Numbered from the stretch's first letter, positions 12,152 to 61,460 are shown. The stretch is 64,000 nucleotides of DNA from Microcebus murinus (GCF_040939455.1 NC_134106.1:80855001-80919000), one strand, 5' to 3'. Numbers and translations are program-made. Notes: a model not told the origin generated them from the sequence alone.

Positions 12152-12228
12152 GCAGACGCGGCCCCTAACGATGCTGACTCCCGCCTGAGAAGCAGGACCA
12201 CCTGGTGCAAGAAAAGGCCTTCTCTGAG
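12152..12228 (+). other. IL1R1: IL1R1 untranslated exon 2
   Basis: A polypyrimidine tract and CCCCAG acceptor precede GCAGACGCGGCCCCTAACG, and the exon ends CTCTGAG before a GTAACG donor. From memory it aligns with the human IL1R1 5' UTR just before the start exon, including the closing 'AAGGCCTTCTC' block. It joins to GAGAATATG at 15805. It contains a short upstream ORF (12171-12188). The acceptor could instead be four bases further right (second CAG). Confidence 0.85.
12171..12188 (+). CDS. Five-codon upstream ORF in the IL1R1 leader
   Basis: ATG CTG ACT CCC GCC TGA encodes MLTPA and ends 46 nt (spliced) before the IL1R1 start codon. The ATG has A at -3 but C at +4. The human leader as I recall it has a matching ORF (MVTPS then stop), which suggests conservation of position, length and three of five residues. 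If translated it would reduce initiation at the main start codon; this is inference. Confidence 0.5.
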   Translation: MLTPA

Positions 12229-12939
12229 GTAACGGGGCTGGGTCACCCCAGAGCCTTCTAGCCTTTTCTCACAAACAGCTGACCTCCTCCACCCTCAGCT
12301 CCAGGAACCCCTGAGATATCTTCCACTGTATGTAAAAATATTTTGTCAGCACATTTTTCTTTGGGGCAGCTCCATGGTTTCATTAATATTATTAATAGAT
12401 TTTTTTTTGAATGAGACTGTGACCCCAGAAGGAGCCACTACCTGCCTGCTTTACTAGGTCACCTTTGCTGTGCTCCAGCTACGCCCTGCTGAGTGGCAGG
12501 CCCCCACGCTGTGCCTGAGCTCTCCCAGTTCCAGCACATTCCAGGCCTTGCTGTCTGTTTTCACACCGCTTTCACGTCAAGCTCAAATTCTTGACTTCCG
12601 CTGGAGACAATACTGCTTGCTTCATCCCAGGAGCGCTGGGCCTCGTGGTGCTGCAGGTGACAGCCTCCGAGCATCTCCCATGAGCTGTCTGTGCCTACCG
12701 AGCCTCCCCTCTGTGTCTGGACCTGCCTCTCCCTGGCCACACCTCAGTGAGTCAGGCCCAGACATCCCCCTTCTCCCCTCTGCCCTGAGTAGTTCTCACA
12801 TGTGCTCCTGCCTGCCTGCTGGTCACTGCTGGCTGGCCACCCCTCGTCCTCTCCCCTGGGGACCTTGGAGGCAGCCTGCTCTCTCGGCTTGCCCTCTGTC
12901 TTCAGTCTGTATTCCACACAGGTGCCAAAATGCCCACGG

Positions 12940-13385
12940 AGAATGAAGTTCTAACCATTCCTCACCCCATGACTTAAAAGCTTTGAGCGATTCTCTGCTA
13001 CCTGCAAATTACAGTCCCAGCTCCGCAGCAAGCCTCTTCATGTCCTGGGCACGTGTAGCCTCATGGCCTCACCTCTTGGCACGGCCTTTGGTGTATGCTT
13101 GAGAACTCGACATTGCCGGATCCTCTCCTGCCGCCTATTCCAGGCTGACAGGGCCCTGTCTTCCGTCCCGCCCTGGGCGTAGGTTCCTCCCCAGGACGCT
13201 CCACATCCAAGTCTGACTCTCTGCGGACGTCCCCACTTTCCCCACGGCTGCTGGGCTCCTGGAGCCCGGCCATGGCCTTTACCCCTACTTTTGTTCCCAG
13301 AGCCAAGGGTGGATGCAGGAATGTGGTAGACATTCAGTTTATAATTGTTGAATGTGTCAGCTAGTGAATAAAGACATGAATGGAT
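12940..13385 (+). repeat. L2 LINE fragment
   Basis: A region with the L2 3' pattern ('cctcttggcacggcctttgg', 'ggcgtaggttcctccccagg') ends with an eroded L2 terminus 'tagacattcagtttataatt gttgaatg'. Diverged; limits are approximate. Confidence 0.45.
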
Positions 13386-13449
13386 AACTGAAAACATTTT
13401 GCTGAAACTTATATTTGTCGTCAGCGCATGGGGCAATTTCTAACAGCTA

Positions 13450-13610
13450 GCAATTTGAGAGTGACTGTTTAGCCAGAGAGTATGCTAAGCCCTTTTCCTG
13501 TGGCCACTCATTTCACCCTCGTAGCACCATCCGTGACAGATGCTGTTGTCTTCGTCCCCATTTTGTCAAATGGGGGAACTGAGGAACGCAGGCTGAGCCT
13601 TCATCCCACG
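13450..13610 (+). repeat. MIR SINE fragment
   Basis: 'tatgctaagcccttttcctg', 'cactcatttcaccctcgtag' and 'gtccccattttgtcaaatgg ggga' match the MIR core order. A second, shorter MIR-like piece is at about 14065-14140 ('ggggaaactgaggctcaggg'). Confidence 0.5.
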
Positions 13611-15810
13611 TGCCGTCTGTGGTGAGGGACTTGCTGACTTGGGTGGGCAGCCTTTCACCTACTGGCGCTACACAGGCCAGTCGGGGCTGGCTCCACCTTG
13701 GGATTTCTGTGTTATTTGAGGGCACGATGGGGTTGCGCTGATTTTTGTTGGGAGTGTGTGTGTTGTAATCTTGGGTGCATCCTTTACCTCCTTCCCTCCT
13801 GACATCCTCATTCCTGTAGGCCACATGACCCTCAACGTCCATCCTGAGGCTCGGTGCTGGCCCCTTGCTCCAGGGTCCTGGGGACTCATGCAGATTCAGA
13901 AAGGCCTCCGCTGAAGTGACAGGACACTCCCAACCCCAGGCCTTTTCCCAGAGCAGTTCTGGGGCAGGAGCAAGCCTGGACCTGTGGGGCTCGGCCCTCC
14001 CCTTTATAGTCTGTTAGAGCAAGAAGGGCTCTGAGATCAGCTGGCTCCTTGCCTGCCTTGTGCAGGTGGGGAAACTGAGGCTCAGGGAGGCGATGTGTCC
14101 AAGATCACCCTCCTCTGTGGTAGAGGCCGCCAGCCTTGGACCTGTGATTAAACATTGTTTGTCCACAATTAATTCAGGATTATATCTCGAGATACACACT
14201 CTATAAAATTCAGTCTGGCATCTTTCTTTTCTTCTCCTCTGCCTAATGGCCAAACAAGCCCGATCTTGTAACTGAATGAACGAGCAGCTGGCAGCGTTCA
14301 GCTGATTTCATAATGCCCTTATTTTGTTGATGATAAACTAATGCAGGTAACTGATTGGCCTGGAACTGGTGATTGGGAAACATGTTAACCCTTTCTTTTC
14401 TTCCTCTCTATCCTAAAGCCTTAAAACTCACTTCTGAGACAGTGTTCATCGGACAGGCTGCAAGGCTTCAGGCCTTCTGTCTTATTCAATCATCTGAACG
14501 TAGTTTAGAAGTATGTATGGTAATAATGCTAGTAATCTAGACTCATTGGAGAGAAAGCCTGTTTATGGGAATAAAGGGTCAGAATTACAGGATATTTAAG
14601 GAATGCAGTTTTACCGCTCTGGGAGAAGTTTCAGGGCTTGAGCCAGGCTTAGGGATCAGTGTCCTGGTACTGGGGTAAAGTGAAGAGAATGTGAATGGGT
14701 GTGTCTCGCATGCTTAGAAATTCTTTTCTTTTCTGAATTTGTTTTAGAAAGACATTGTAATATTTTTCGTACCTTTTAATGCACCTTCTTAAATAGAACA
14801 TTTTCCAGTTAATATTCATGTGATCCCATCATTAGGGTCTGAATGATTGTTGTGTTAAAATATTTTGTTTGCATATTTACTTTTATTCTAAACACTATAC
14901 TATTTTAGTGACTTTGTTTTGTAGCTAAAGTAATGGGCATGTTCTCCTTCTAGATTTGCTCTATTGGACAAGTACCTAATCTGATTATACCGCTTGCCAT
15001 GTATGTAGACAAAAGCCTTGTGTAATTAAATTAGTAAGTTACCGGGACCTTGGTTGAGTATGTTGTCCTGTCACTGAGCAGTATCTGTTATAGCTGATGC
15101 TGTGTTGGTGTGGCCTTTTAAACCACTCAGGGAGGCTGTGGATTTTTTTCTCTCTTTTCCTTTGTGATTAGATTCATACAATACTCATTTTACACACTTA
15201 GTATATAAAGTCCCAGACAAGGGAAAACCCAGCAAACCACAAGAACCAACCTAAATTCAGCATATTGTTGTAATTTCTTTTAGTCTTTTTTGTGCAGTTC
15301 TGTGTACGTATATCATATTATACAAGCAATTTTTTATCTCACATTATAAAATGAAGGCATGACCTTTGGACTAACCTCGACTTGCAGGAGACATTGTCCA
15401 GTGGGTGTTGGTGGCAGGGTACATTTGATGTGAGGAACAAATCCACACAAGCAAATGAAAGCTGGTTTAGGGATTAGTTTACTTTGGATGCAGACTAGAT
15501 TTGGGGGAAATTTAAGTGGGATGCAAGACTGGAAATGTATATTGAAACATGATGGAAGATTTTTTTAATCTTAAATTGTTGAGTTTGTCCTCAATTCTGT
15601 GAAAAATCTTCATCTCCAATCCCCAACTCCCCCTTTTTTCTAACCAGAAGCCAAACATGATTACATTAATGATGCATAAAAAGCTAATTCATCATTTTGA
15701 CTTGGGGTTGAGGGTGGGGACAGGTGGGGTGTCAGTGTATTTAGTTTCAGAGATTTGTTGTAATAATAACATTGTTGTGTTTGTCTTTTCCTCCATTTCT
15801 GTAGGAGAAT

Positions 15811-48418
<32,608 letters not shown>

Positions 48419-49689
48419 TGTGGAGAAGCCTGCCAAGAGCTCTGTGGGTGGTCCTGTTTCATTGTATCACAGGCTGGGCTGTGCCTCCTGCTCATTGGTG
48501 CAGTTGTACAATGTACCTGTATAGTCCGTTATCCCTGGGGTCACCTGGAATCAGATTGTTCAGGGAGAAGGACATGGTGAAAATAGCAGGCCAGGGTACT
48601 TCAGAGAAGAGGACTTGGGAAGTCCTTAAGAAAGGCAACAAATGCCCTCTCTGAATGTTTAACTGCTGAGGAAAGGCACAGAGACAGCAAACTAGAGGAA
48701 ACAACATGCAGGAAATGGTCACCATCCATAGATGGTTTTGTGAAGTGGCCCACAGCCCAAAGGCAGGGCTGTGGCCCTGTCTGGGGACTCTGTAAGGTTG
48801 GGCTGCAGGTGAAGTGAGACTGACATCTCACAAAGAAAGATAGATGTATTCTTGGAGAACTTTCCATTTGGTTGCATTTTCCATACACATCCACCGCCTG
48901 CAATTTCCAAAGATTGAAATTTACTTTATAGACCTTGAAAACTGTCATTTCAATGAACAAAGGGATTCTCCAGGATTCCAAGGTTTTGAAAAATCATCTT
49001 AGCTTTCCACAGGAGAGAGAGAATTTGAAAAAGCAACAGGAGCAGGGATTGATCGACCTCTGAATGTTTTCCTCTCTGGCATGGCCATCCAGTTCTTCCT
49101 TATTCTTCTGCACTGGGCTTGTTGCTTCTTTGGAAGGACAGCTTCCCAGTGGCCTCCTCCCCGTGCTGTCCCATGCACAGCCCATAGACGACCCGTCCTT
49201 TCTAAGATGCTGCCCTCCTCTCACCCTGCTCCTGCTGGAACGCCTCTAAGGGGCTCCTCCAGTTCAGGAGCTAAAGCCCCAGGTCTCCTGCCAGCTTGTC
49301 ATCCCACCCCACGCTCTCTGAACTGTCCCCAGCCTTCCCTCACCGGTCCTGCTGCGTGAACTCCTGGGTCAGCCTCGAGGTCTGGGCACCTGACCCACTC
49401 TTCAATCCTTGCCCCACCCCTGCCTCCTCCGACTAGAGTGCCTTCTTAAATTTTCTCCAGCTGACCAGAACTCGACTGACATTCAGCATTTACCCCAAGT
49501 TCATAGTCCCCGAGAGACTTTGCCTAAGAGCTTACTCTCAGACCCTCTCTCTGCCCCATGGGTCAATGGCACTGACTGCTGGTGACCACTCTAGGGGAGG
49601 GTTATCCTCTCCCCATCAGAGTCTGTGCTCTTGGAGTAGAAGGCTGTGGCTGCATCTCCCTGTCCCTCTCTGCCTTCCACGAGTACTTT

Positions 49690-49855
49690 GCACATATGAC
49701 ACAGATTTGTATAGTGCTTTATTGTTTAAAAGTGTTATCAGATTATCTTATTTAATTTTTGCAATTATTCTAATTTTCTACAGAGAGGAAGTGACCTATT
49801 TTTTTAAAAATCACACTCTTAAGTTCTATTGGACCGAGGACTTGAACTTCCATTT
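49690..49855 (+). repeat. MIR-like fragment in the 3' UTR
   Basis: 'tttgtatagtgctttattgt', 'cttatttaatttttgcaatt' and 'ctacagagaggaagtgacct' follow the MIR core order; diverged. Confidence 0.45.
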
Positions 49856-51090
49856 CTGGTTTCTAGTGCAGTGCTCTGAATACTTGACATCAGGTCAATT
49901 ACTCTCCCCCTCGCTCCCACCCACCCGGGCACTTTTGTGAGAAGAAATGACAGTTTTCTGGGAGGCAACTTAGTCTAGGAATGCTTTTGTTTAAGAAAGC
50001 CAATTCTAAACTTTTCAGTGTTGGAATTTACAGGAGTGATGTTTAGATTTTATGGAAAACTTTTCTACCTTCACATATTCTTCCTCTAAAGTTAAATATT
50101 TCTCAGTCAACTAAAAATGAAAGAGAATTGCGTTTTTTTGGTACACAAATTTTCTTTAAAAAATTTGATGGGAGTCTTCAGAATGATTAGAGAAACCCCG
50201 GAAAACTACAAAGCTAAGTTTATGTGCCTCTTGTGCAGGACACATGAACAGTTTTAAAAATTGTATGAACATGGACAGGCCTCCTGGTTTTTATATTTTT
50301 AATATCTAACATTATGGGTGGACACACATTTTTATTTGGAATAATATTTTTCCCCCAAAGTTGTCAGAGCTAGACACCAATGCACAGAATTTAATACTGA
50401 CTCTTCCCTTTCCATGTACTGTCTCCCGGGCATTGAGTGACAGTGCCGTGTAGAGCCGCCATTCTGAAAGAGAGGGCCTCCTTTTAATTTGGCAACATAC
50501 ATAGATGGCAGCCAGAAGTCCATGGGGGTGAGGTGGGGGTGTCACATCCTGAAAGGTCTATTGGGTGCTTTAAATTGCTAATTTTGTTGATGATTTTAGT
50601 CTGTCATCTAGAAAATATATCAGCATGCACAGTGCCAAGAAAGCAAGCAAGCCAATTTGGAAACTTAGAATTATCGCAAAAAATTGGCCAGAAAGTGGAG
50701 AGAGGTTGACAACCAAGAATTTAAGGAGGAGCAGGAATCAACAGATAAGCCTCGGTGAAGGGGTATCAGGAGCAGAAAAGTGCAATGTCAATCCCATAAC
50801 TTCCAAGGTCTGCATTGTGGCTGGGGTGCAGGGGAGCCACATTCCTAGTTTCCTATAGACTTCCTTTGACTTATGTCTTTCCCTCCACACCAAAAAAACC
50901 TTTTAAAATGCCTTCCCCATTGGTAAGATTTTATTGCACTTTCTGATGGTTTGTTGTTTTTTTTTTTTAGTCAGCCTGAGTATTGAGGAAGAGTTTGCAA
51001 ATGCAGCGAAGTATTTAATTGCCAGTTGTTAAAACTGGCTTAGCAGAATTTATACTTCCCCATTCCTGCCTTTCTTTTTATTTTATTTGC

Positions 51091-51096
51091 AATAAA
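51091..51096 (+). terminator. IL1R1: Upstream polyadenylation signal, IL1R1
   Basis: AATAAA about 200 bp before the distal signal. It could give a shorter 3' UTR; use is not shown. Confidence 0.5.
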
Positions 51097-51292
51097 AGAA
51101 AAGGTATTGAGCCATTTTTTCAAATAACATTTTTGATAAATGATGTTTGTACTGGTTAACGATGAAGGTTTTTGTTTTTTTTTTTAATTTGTTTGTATAA
51201 TTCTGTGGCAGTTGCCGAATGTTTTTTATATATTAAAACACCAGATTCATGTACAGCATACATCATTGATCAATAGACTGTACTTGTTTTCC

Positions 51293-51298
51293 AATAAA
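51293..51298 (+). terminator. IL1R1: Distal polyadenylation signal, IL1R1
   Basis: CCAATAAAACTGTCAAAC; matches the end of the human IL1R1 mRNA from memory. Cleavage is expected near 51310-51320. Confidence 0.8.
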
Positions 51299-53126
51299 AC
51301 TGTCAAACTTTGCATTGAATGTTATTATTGAAAATCTCTTCTTTGGCCTGCCCTGGCCATGGCTTACCTGTACATTCTGAGGCCTGAAGGAGGTGAACTC
51401 CTTATGCAGAAAGTTCTTTGTTGGAGTGGGGGGAGAAGGAGGGTGAAGGTCGAAAGCCACTGTCCAAACAATGAGCCCTAACTCCCCTGGTGTAGCCTCA
51501 ACTGGACTCCACCTGTCTACTAGCTTCTCAAATGGATTAAAATGTGTCATATTATTAACTGTTTATTAGCTTATTATTGCTTTACCTGTTCATATATTTT
51601 TAAATAAATCCCTCAATACAATTTTAAAATGCAAGAACTTACACAAGTTTAAGAATCAACTATCCAGAAAACTTGCCTATTCAGAATTTCTCACTGGAAG
51701 AAATCAGAGAGCCTTTCACTGTGTTTTGGTTATGTTACCAGTTAATGTGTGTTTTAGCTACCATTAAAAAAATCAGTGCTAACCCCCATTTAAAGGTCAT
51801 GTTTTTTTCCTTCTCTCTATCAGATAACTTTTCCCAAGTAAATACACAGTAGGTTTGGGCGGAGCCTCTAGAATAATTTCATATTAGGAATGTCATCTGG
51901 TGGGGAAAGACCTGGAGATTAATTCCACACTGTCATAGTTTTGAAACTAGAGCATAGTACCTGGTTGTGTTAAACCCCAGTTTTCTCATCTGTAAAATAG
52001 GACTTTCTATGTTACAAGGTGTTCATATGGGGAAAGCCTCTGTCCAGTACAGGGGATAGAATCCCAAAACATATTTTCTTAATTTTACCACTTGGTCAGT
52101 ACAGGTAAAATAAAAAATGTATTTATCCAAAATGAAACCTTTTCAAATTCTGAAGTTTTGGGTTGGAAGGGAGAAGGAGGGGATATAATCTTGGTGTTAA
52201 CTTTTTAAAATGGTAATAGCTGCTACTTAATCCGATTTTAGGAAGTCAATATCATACAATTATAAGATCAGAGATTTCCTCCAGCTAATTTGTCAAAAGA
52301 AAATCTTTTCACCTTTGAGGTGAGACTCTGGAAGTGTGGAGAGGTTAGCTTAGTGTAGAGGTTCCCCTGGGGGCAGGGGTGGGTAGCAGGTAGAGAAGAG
52401 AATGGGGGGTCTTGAATAGGGGAAAGTCGTTCCTCTTTTTTTTTTTTTTTTTTTTTTTAGACAAGGAATATAATATCATTGTAATGAAAATTAAGATCAT
52501 TGAGGAAAAAATAAAAACACAGAGACAACAGATATGGCATTCCACCTCCTCAAACTGGGGATGATGCAGTTAAGATTCCTTAGCAAGCCTTTCGGTGGTG
52601 AGTGCAGACAGAGATTTTGCCATCATAATTCTTTCGTTGCTTCCCTAACACTTATAATCCAATTTTCACCACCGGAGAGAAATAATGTTCCCACCAGTGC
52701 TGTTTCCTTGGCTGAAGAATAGATATTGCATGTATTGACTTCACCTTCTTCCTCACTATTCAAGTTCTCAGAAGATGTGGGAAACAGTGCTTACATTTTT
52801 CTTTGACAGTGCTGTACCTGTGATGAAGTAATAATAAACAGTTCTAAGAAAAATAAAGTCCCAAAAAAGCTATTAAAGTCCAAATCTTCAAAATATAATT
52901 ACTTAATATAGTTGAGGAACAGTTCATAATGACAAGATTTGGACGAGACAAGAATTTTTAACTAAAAATGAGGTTCATCAAAAATTTATTTATATCTTGG
53001 AAATTGAAAAGAAAATTGTGTTCTTCTTTTGCTAGAAAAAAAGCACAAATGAGCCATTAAAGTGGCAAGAATTCATAAAATAGAGTACACATGAAAAATG
53101 CACATGAGGAGACAGTTGAGAGGGAC

Positions 53127-53787
53127 TTTTTTTTTTTTTTGGTGTAATAGCATTTATTTTGCAACCAAAGTGTGCTCATGTGTGTAAGTTTTTAGGGAAA
53201 GGAAGAGTTCCAGGAAAAAGATGATACTATTTAAAATGAGTATTAACCTTTCAAAAGAAAAACATGCTCATCTTACCACAGGTTGCTCAGGTTTCTTTTG
53301 AGGAAGGTTGGCTGATTAAAGTACATAGATCCTGTACATTCACCTTAAATCTGAACTCTAAACCTTGCACAGTAAGTAGTCTCTAAAATTTGCAGCTGTT
53401 AGACCAGTTGAGCCTGTATCACCTGAATCTAAACTCATAGGATCCTGTTGACTTCTCTAACATGTTTTCCACCAGTTGGGAGATTAATTTACTCATAAAG
53501 TGAAGTTGATGAAGCTTGTTTTTCTTGGAACCTTTGACCTGGAAGTGATCCCTCGTGTTACTGGTTTATGCATCCACTTCTGGGAAAGGCTGCAGTGATA
53601 CCATTCCATAGGGTTCACTGGGTTTCCTTTTAAATCAACATGTTCTGAGAATGAGAGTCCTCAGGCTTCTTTAGTGACAGGGTGTTACATATTTCACAGG
53701 CTGTGGGGGCTATTGCATCTCTCTCTACTCCTGTGGTTGTTTTTGTCTGTGTTTAATCCCACAAAGACCACCAGGTATAGCTTGGCC
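53127..53787 (-). pseudogene. Possible minus-strand retrocopy of an unknown transcript
   Basis: On the minus strand a poly(A) (T-run 53127-53140) is preceded by AATAAA about 10 bases upstream (GCAAAATAAATGCTATTACA), which resembles a processed mRNA end. Short frames upstream read protein-like but shift and stop, for example one containing 'NPVNPMEWYHCSLSQKW'. I do not recognise the parent, no clear target duplication was found, and the 5' limit is a guess. Confidence 0.3.
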
Positions 53788-53843
53788 AAGAATGTGTTGA
53801 TGCCTTCATAATATTTAAAAGAAAAAAAAAAAGAATGTGTTGA
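53788..53843 (+). mobile_element. 30-bp retro-insertion with 13-bp TSD
   Basis: The perfect direct repeat AAGAATGTGTTGA lies at 53788-53800 and 53831-53843. The 30 bp between are about 20 bases of 'TGCCTTCATAATATTTAAAAG' type sequence ending in an A-run, which is the form of an extremely 5'-truncated L1-mediated insertion. Confidence 0.65.
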
Positions 53844-54289
53844 ATGGGGATTACATTCTATATCTTTTCCTATGTCTCAGTGCCTTGTGAGATAACTCTG
53901 GGTGTCTCCTGATGGGCAGGATGACAGGTCTCTGTTGATACTGCATTACAGGGGAGTTTTAGGCAGGAACAACCTACAGACTCTGAAGTAGCTGAGGATC
54001 ACTTGGGATGTCTGCCTTACAAGAGTTAATGAGCATGACTCAAGCAGGTTAATAATATTCCTCAGCAGCCATTTGGGACGGCTTCCACTGCCACCATCCA
54101 CACAGGCTAACGCAGGGCATGTAGTAAACCGCCCCAGTGGGATCTGGAACGGAATGAATTTACAAGGACAATCTGAATTTATGGGGGACATTTATAGGGA
54201 CAATTTGGAATAGACTTACAAAGCCATTCCTGGCGGCGAAGGACTTGTTAGCTGCCAGAAAGGTAGGCAACACGACTTTCCACCCACTT

Positions 54290-55171
54290 CCTAGTGTGAT
54301 GCGAAGTTCCTTCCTATGCTCCACGGGGGAAGGCAGGTCCGCCCCGCCCACGGTGGCGGGAAAATTCCGAGGCTTGGAAATGCCGCGACAGGGTTCGGGT
54401 CCCTGTCAGACTTTCCGCTCTGCACGAGACCCTGCGCGCTCCAGTCCCGCAGGCAGGTAGACACCGGGCCGGCGGGATGCGCGGCTGAGCCCAGCGCGGG
54501 TGGGTGGCCCCTGACGGGAGCAGAGGTGTGGAGGAAGAGAGGTGGCCGGCGTGCGCCTAAGCGGGAAGCCAGCGAGCAGGAGGACTCCCGGGCGGGCCGC
54601 CGGCTGGCCCGGTGACCCTGCGGGAGCGACGGCTGTCGGTCCTCCTCCCCCCTTTCCCACCCGCCCGTGCCAGGTAGGCCTGAGCCGGCTCCTCCCGGGT
54701 GAGCCGGTGTTCGGGGTTCCGGTGTAGACCGCCCCACGCAGGCGGATCTGAGGCGGGGGACGGGCGCCGCACTAGCGGGGACCCGGGGCCGCGGGCTGCG
54801 GTGGGGACGCGCTGACCGTGCCCCGCTGCCAGGTGGCTGAGGCAGAGGCCACCTGGTCCGCACCGCTGCCGCCCACCCGCTGCCGGCTGATCCTCCTCCG
54901 CGCGAGTCTGCGCTCCCCGCCCTGGACCCTAAGGGTCGCTCGCTGAGATGAAGACGCAGGCAGGGGAAGGGGCCAGTCTTTGGGGAAACGCGGGGCCCAA
55001 GACCGAGGGCTCCCGGCGAAGAAGGGACGGTCAGTGGCCTGGGCCGGCGTCCCCGCGATCCAGGGGCTGCAGAAGCCGGCGCCCTGTGCCTGCGGGAGGG
55101 CGCGCCCCGCCCCGTGCGCCCCTCCTCTGCGTCCCTCCCTGCCAGTCTCTTCTTTCCTCCTGTAGCCCGCG

Positions 55172-55200
<29 letters not shown>
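54290..55200 (+). promoter_or_regulatory. IL1RL2: CpG island, IL1RL2 promoter region
   Basis: About 900 bp is rich in G+C and CpG, with a CCGCCCCGCCC GC box near 54340. It ends at the signal-peptide exon. A non-coding first exon probably lies here; candidate donors are GGCAG|GTAGAC (after 54456) and GCCAG|GTAGGC (after 54673). A GGGAAAATTCC kappa-B-like site is at 54358-54368. Long open frames on both strands reflect base composition. Confidence 0.7.
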
Positions 55201-59627
<4,427 letters not shown>

Positions 59628-60105
59628 GTAAAAAAAAAAATTCTCCTATTGATATTTTCCCTCTTTTTCTTTAGGTCCCACTTGTTTTTTCTAGGTGAAG
59701 TTGTATCTTTTAAGGCAGAATTGGTAAAGAGATTTATGTGCCTAAGATAGATTTGTTAGCTAGTAGCCATTGATAATGTTATCCTGCTAATTATTTATTT
59801 CAAAATATTTGGTTATTATAGCTTTAGAATATTTTATTATTTGTATCTACCACCTCCTCCAGTTGTCCTTAGTTTTTAGGCTATTCTTGGCTATTCTTTT
59901 TTTCCCTACCATTAATTAATTTGTTTGTTTGAATGGGTACTACCTACATACGGTTTAATAATCACAAATTATTATGTCACCCCCTAGAAAATGTTTTTCT
60001 TGTTCCTGTTAAGTATTTGTCATGGGTCCATCATACCTTTCCCAACATGTGGTTGCCATTATTATTTCCTTGCTATTATTCTGGCATAATGCTATGCAAG
60101 CAAAT

Positions 60106-60114
60106 ATGTGTGTG

Positions 60115-60149
<35 letters not shown>

Positions 60150-60150
60150 A
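60106..60150. repeat. (GT)n/(AT)n microsatellite
   Basis: A mixed 'tgtgtgtatatatatatata tgtgtgtg' tract. Confidence 0.9.
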
Positions 60151-60604
60151 TTCTAGCCTTTCCTTTCTTATACAAACAAAGGATCTTATGTTCATCTTTC
60201 TGCACCTGTGTTTTCACCTTCAAATGTTCTCTTTTTTGACTGCATTGGCATATGCTGACATGGAAGTCATGATCATTGGCGTGGAGGATCACAGGCTAGT
60301 TATTTGAGATTGGAATTAGTTTTCTCTAACTGCTGATTAGCACTTGCTGGCATAACCATCTGGGTCACGAATTTTCTTTATGAAAAGATTTTCATCTATT
60401 GAGTCAATGTCCTTAATAGTGATAGGATTATACATATTTCTTACTTTCTCTTAAGCGAGTTTTGGTAAGATTTTGTTTTCTAGGAAATTGCCTATTTCAT
60501 TAAACGTTTCATATATGCTGGCAAACTGTTTACTATCTCACCTCTTTTAATGTCTGCTTCTCCGGCAAGTTTCACCTTTAGTCATTATTTGTTCTCTTTC
60601 TCTG

Positions 60605-60654
60605 TTTCTCTCTCTCTCTCTCTCTCTCACCTTCTTTTTCTCTTTCTCTCTCAT

Positions 60655-60680
<26 letters not shown>
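60605..60680. repeat. (CT)n and (AC)n microsatellites
   Basis: A (CT)n run near 60607-60629 and an (AC)n run at 60655-60680, separated by CT-rich sequence. Confidence 0.9.
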
Positions 60681-60685
<5 letters not shown>

Positions 60686-61330
60686 TTAATTAGTTTCATC
60701 AGAAATTTGTCAGTGCTATTACTCTTTTCAAAATGCAAAGTTTTTGCTTTGTTGATCCTCTCTATTATATCTTTCACGTTCATTTAGGTTCTTGCATTTT
60801 CCTCTTTCACAAGGAATATGGAAATGAATGTTCTCATACCTGTCTTTTAATGCACATTTGCCAGTGTGTGAGTTTTTCTAGGGTGCATGACTATTAGCCC
60901 TAGAATTGCTAATTTGTAGGGCATGGATATGAATAAAATATTCAACTTTATTGAGGTTGCCAGATTGCTTTACAAAAGTTTTTATTAGTTTATACTCTCA
61001 CCAGGAGTATTATAGATTTCCTAAAACCTTTTGTAGACATTGTATTGTAAGACTTTGAGTTTTTAAAATTTGGTAGCATAAAATGTGCTTTATTATTGTT
61101 TTACTTTGTTTTTTCTTAATTATTAGTGAGATTTACCACTTTTTAAATATGTTTATTATCCATTTTTGAGCCTTCTTCTGAACTACCTACTCATATCTTT
61201 TTCCATATTTCTTTTTGCCATTTCCTTGCTGACTTAGAGGAGATTTTATATATTTATCTATCCTGGGTACCAAATTTGACATGCATTTTAAAAAACTCAT
61301 TTCATTGAAGTATAACATACATATAGAGTG

Positions 61331-61460
61331 CATCAGTGCAGTGGCTCATGCCTGTCATCCGAGCACTTTGGGAGGCTAAGGTGGGAGGATTGCTTGAGTC
61401 CAGGAGTTCAAGACTAGCCTGGGTAATATAGCAAGAACTCCTCTATACAAAAAAAAAAAG
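61331..61460 (+). mobile_element. Alu left-monomer (FLAM-like)
   Basis: 'cagtggctcatgcctgtcat', 'gagcactttgggaggctaag' and 'ggagttcaagactagcctgg', then an A-run at 61448-61459. Only one monomer is present and it lacks the strepsirrhine middle segment, so it is an old FLAM-type copy. Confidence 0.75.

Larger units (their letters stand above)
12229..15804 (+). other. IL1R1: IL1R1 intron 2
   Basis: Flanked by a GTAACG donor and a CTGTAG acceptor. It contains L2 and MIR remnants (listed). The 14250-15800 stretch is AT-rich, with no gene or repeat I can name. An open frame at 12470-12946 has no recognisable product. Confidence 0.75.
48419..51315 (+). other. IL1R1: IL1R1 3' UTR
   Basis: About 2.9 kb from the stop to just beyond the last polyadenylation signal, similar in length to human. 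The final segment ('caatagactgtacttgtttt', then the AATAAA and 'ctgtcaaactttgc') matches the human mRNA end as I recall it. It contains a MIR-like piece at about 49690-49855. Open frames here are chance. Confidence 0.8.
51316..54289. other. IL1R1-IL1RL2 intergenic region
   Basis: About 3 kb. It contains a T-run at 52437-52459, a possible minus-strand retrocopy (53127-53787) and a 30-bp retro-insertion (53801-53830), listed separately. The rest, including 51320-52430, shows no gene. Confidence 0.6.

Noticed and set aside
12470..12946. 158-codon open frame after untranslated exon 2
   Set aside because: Ser/Pro/Leu-rich translation next to L2 sequence, with no known similarity; chance.
52437..52459. 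T-run as the poly(A) of a minus-strand retrocopy
   Set aside because: No AATAAA precedes it on the minus strand, and no target duplication or parent was recognised.
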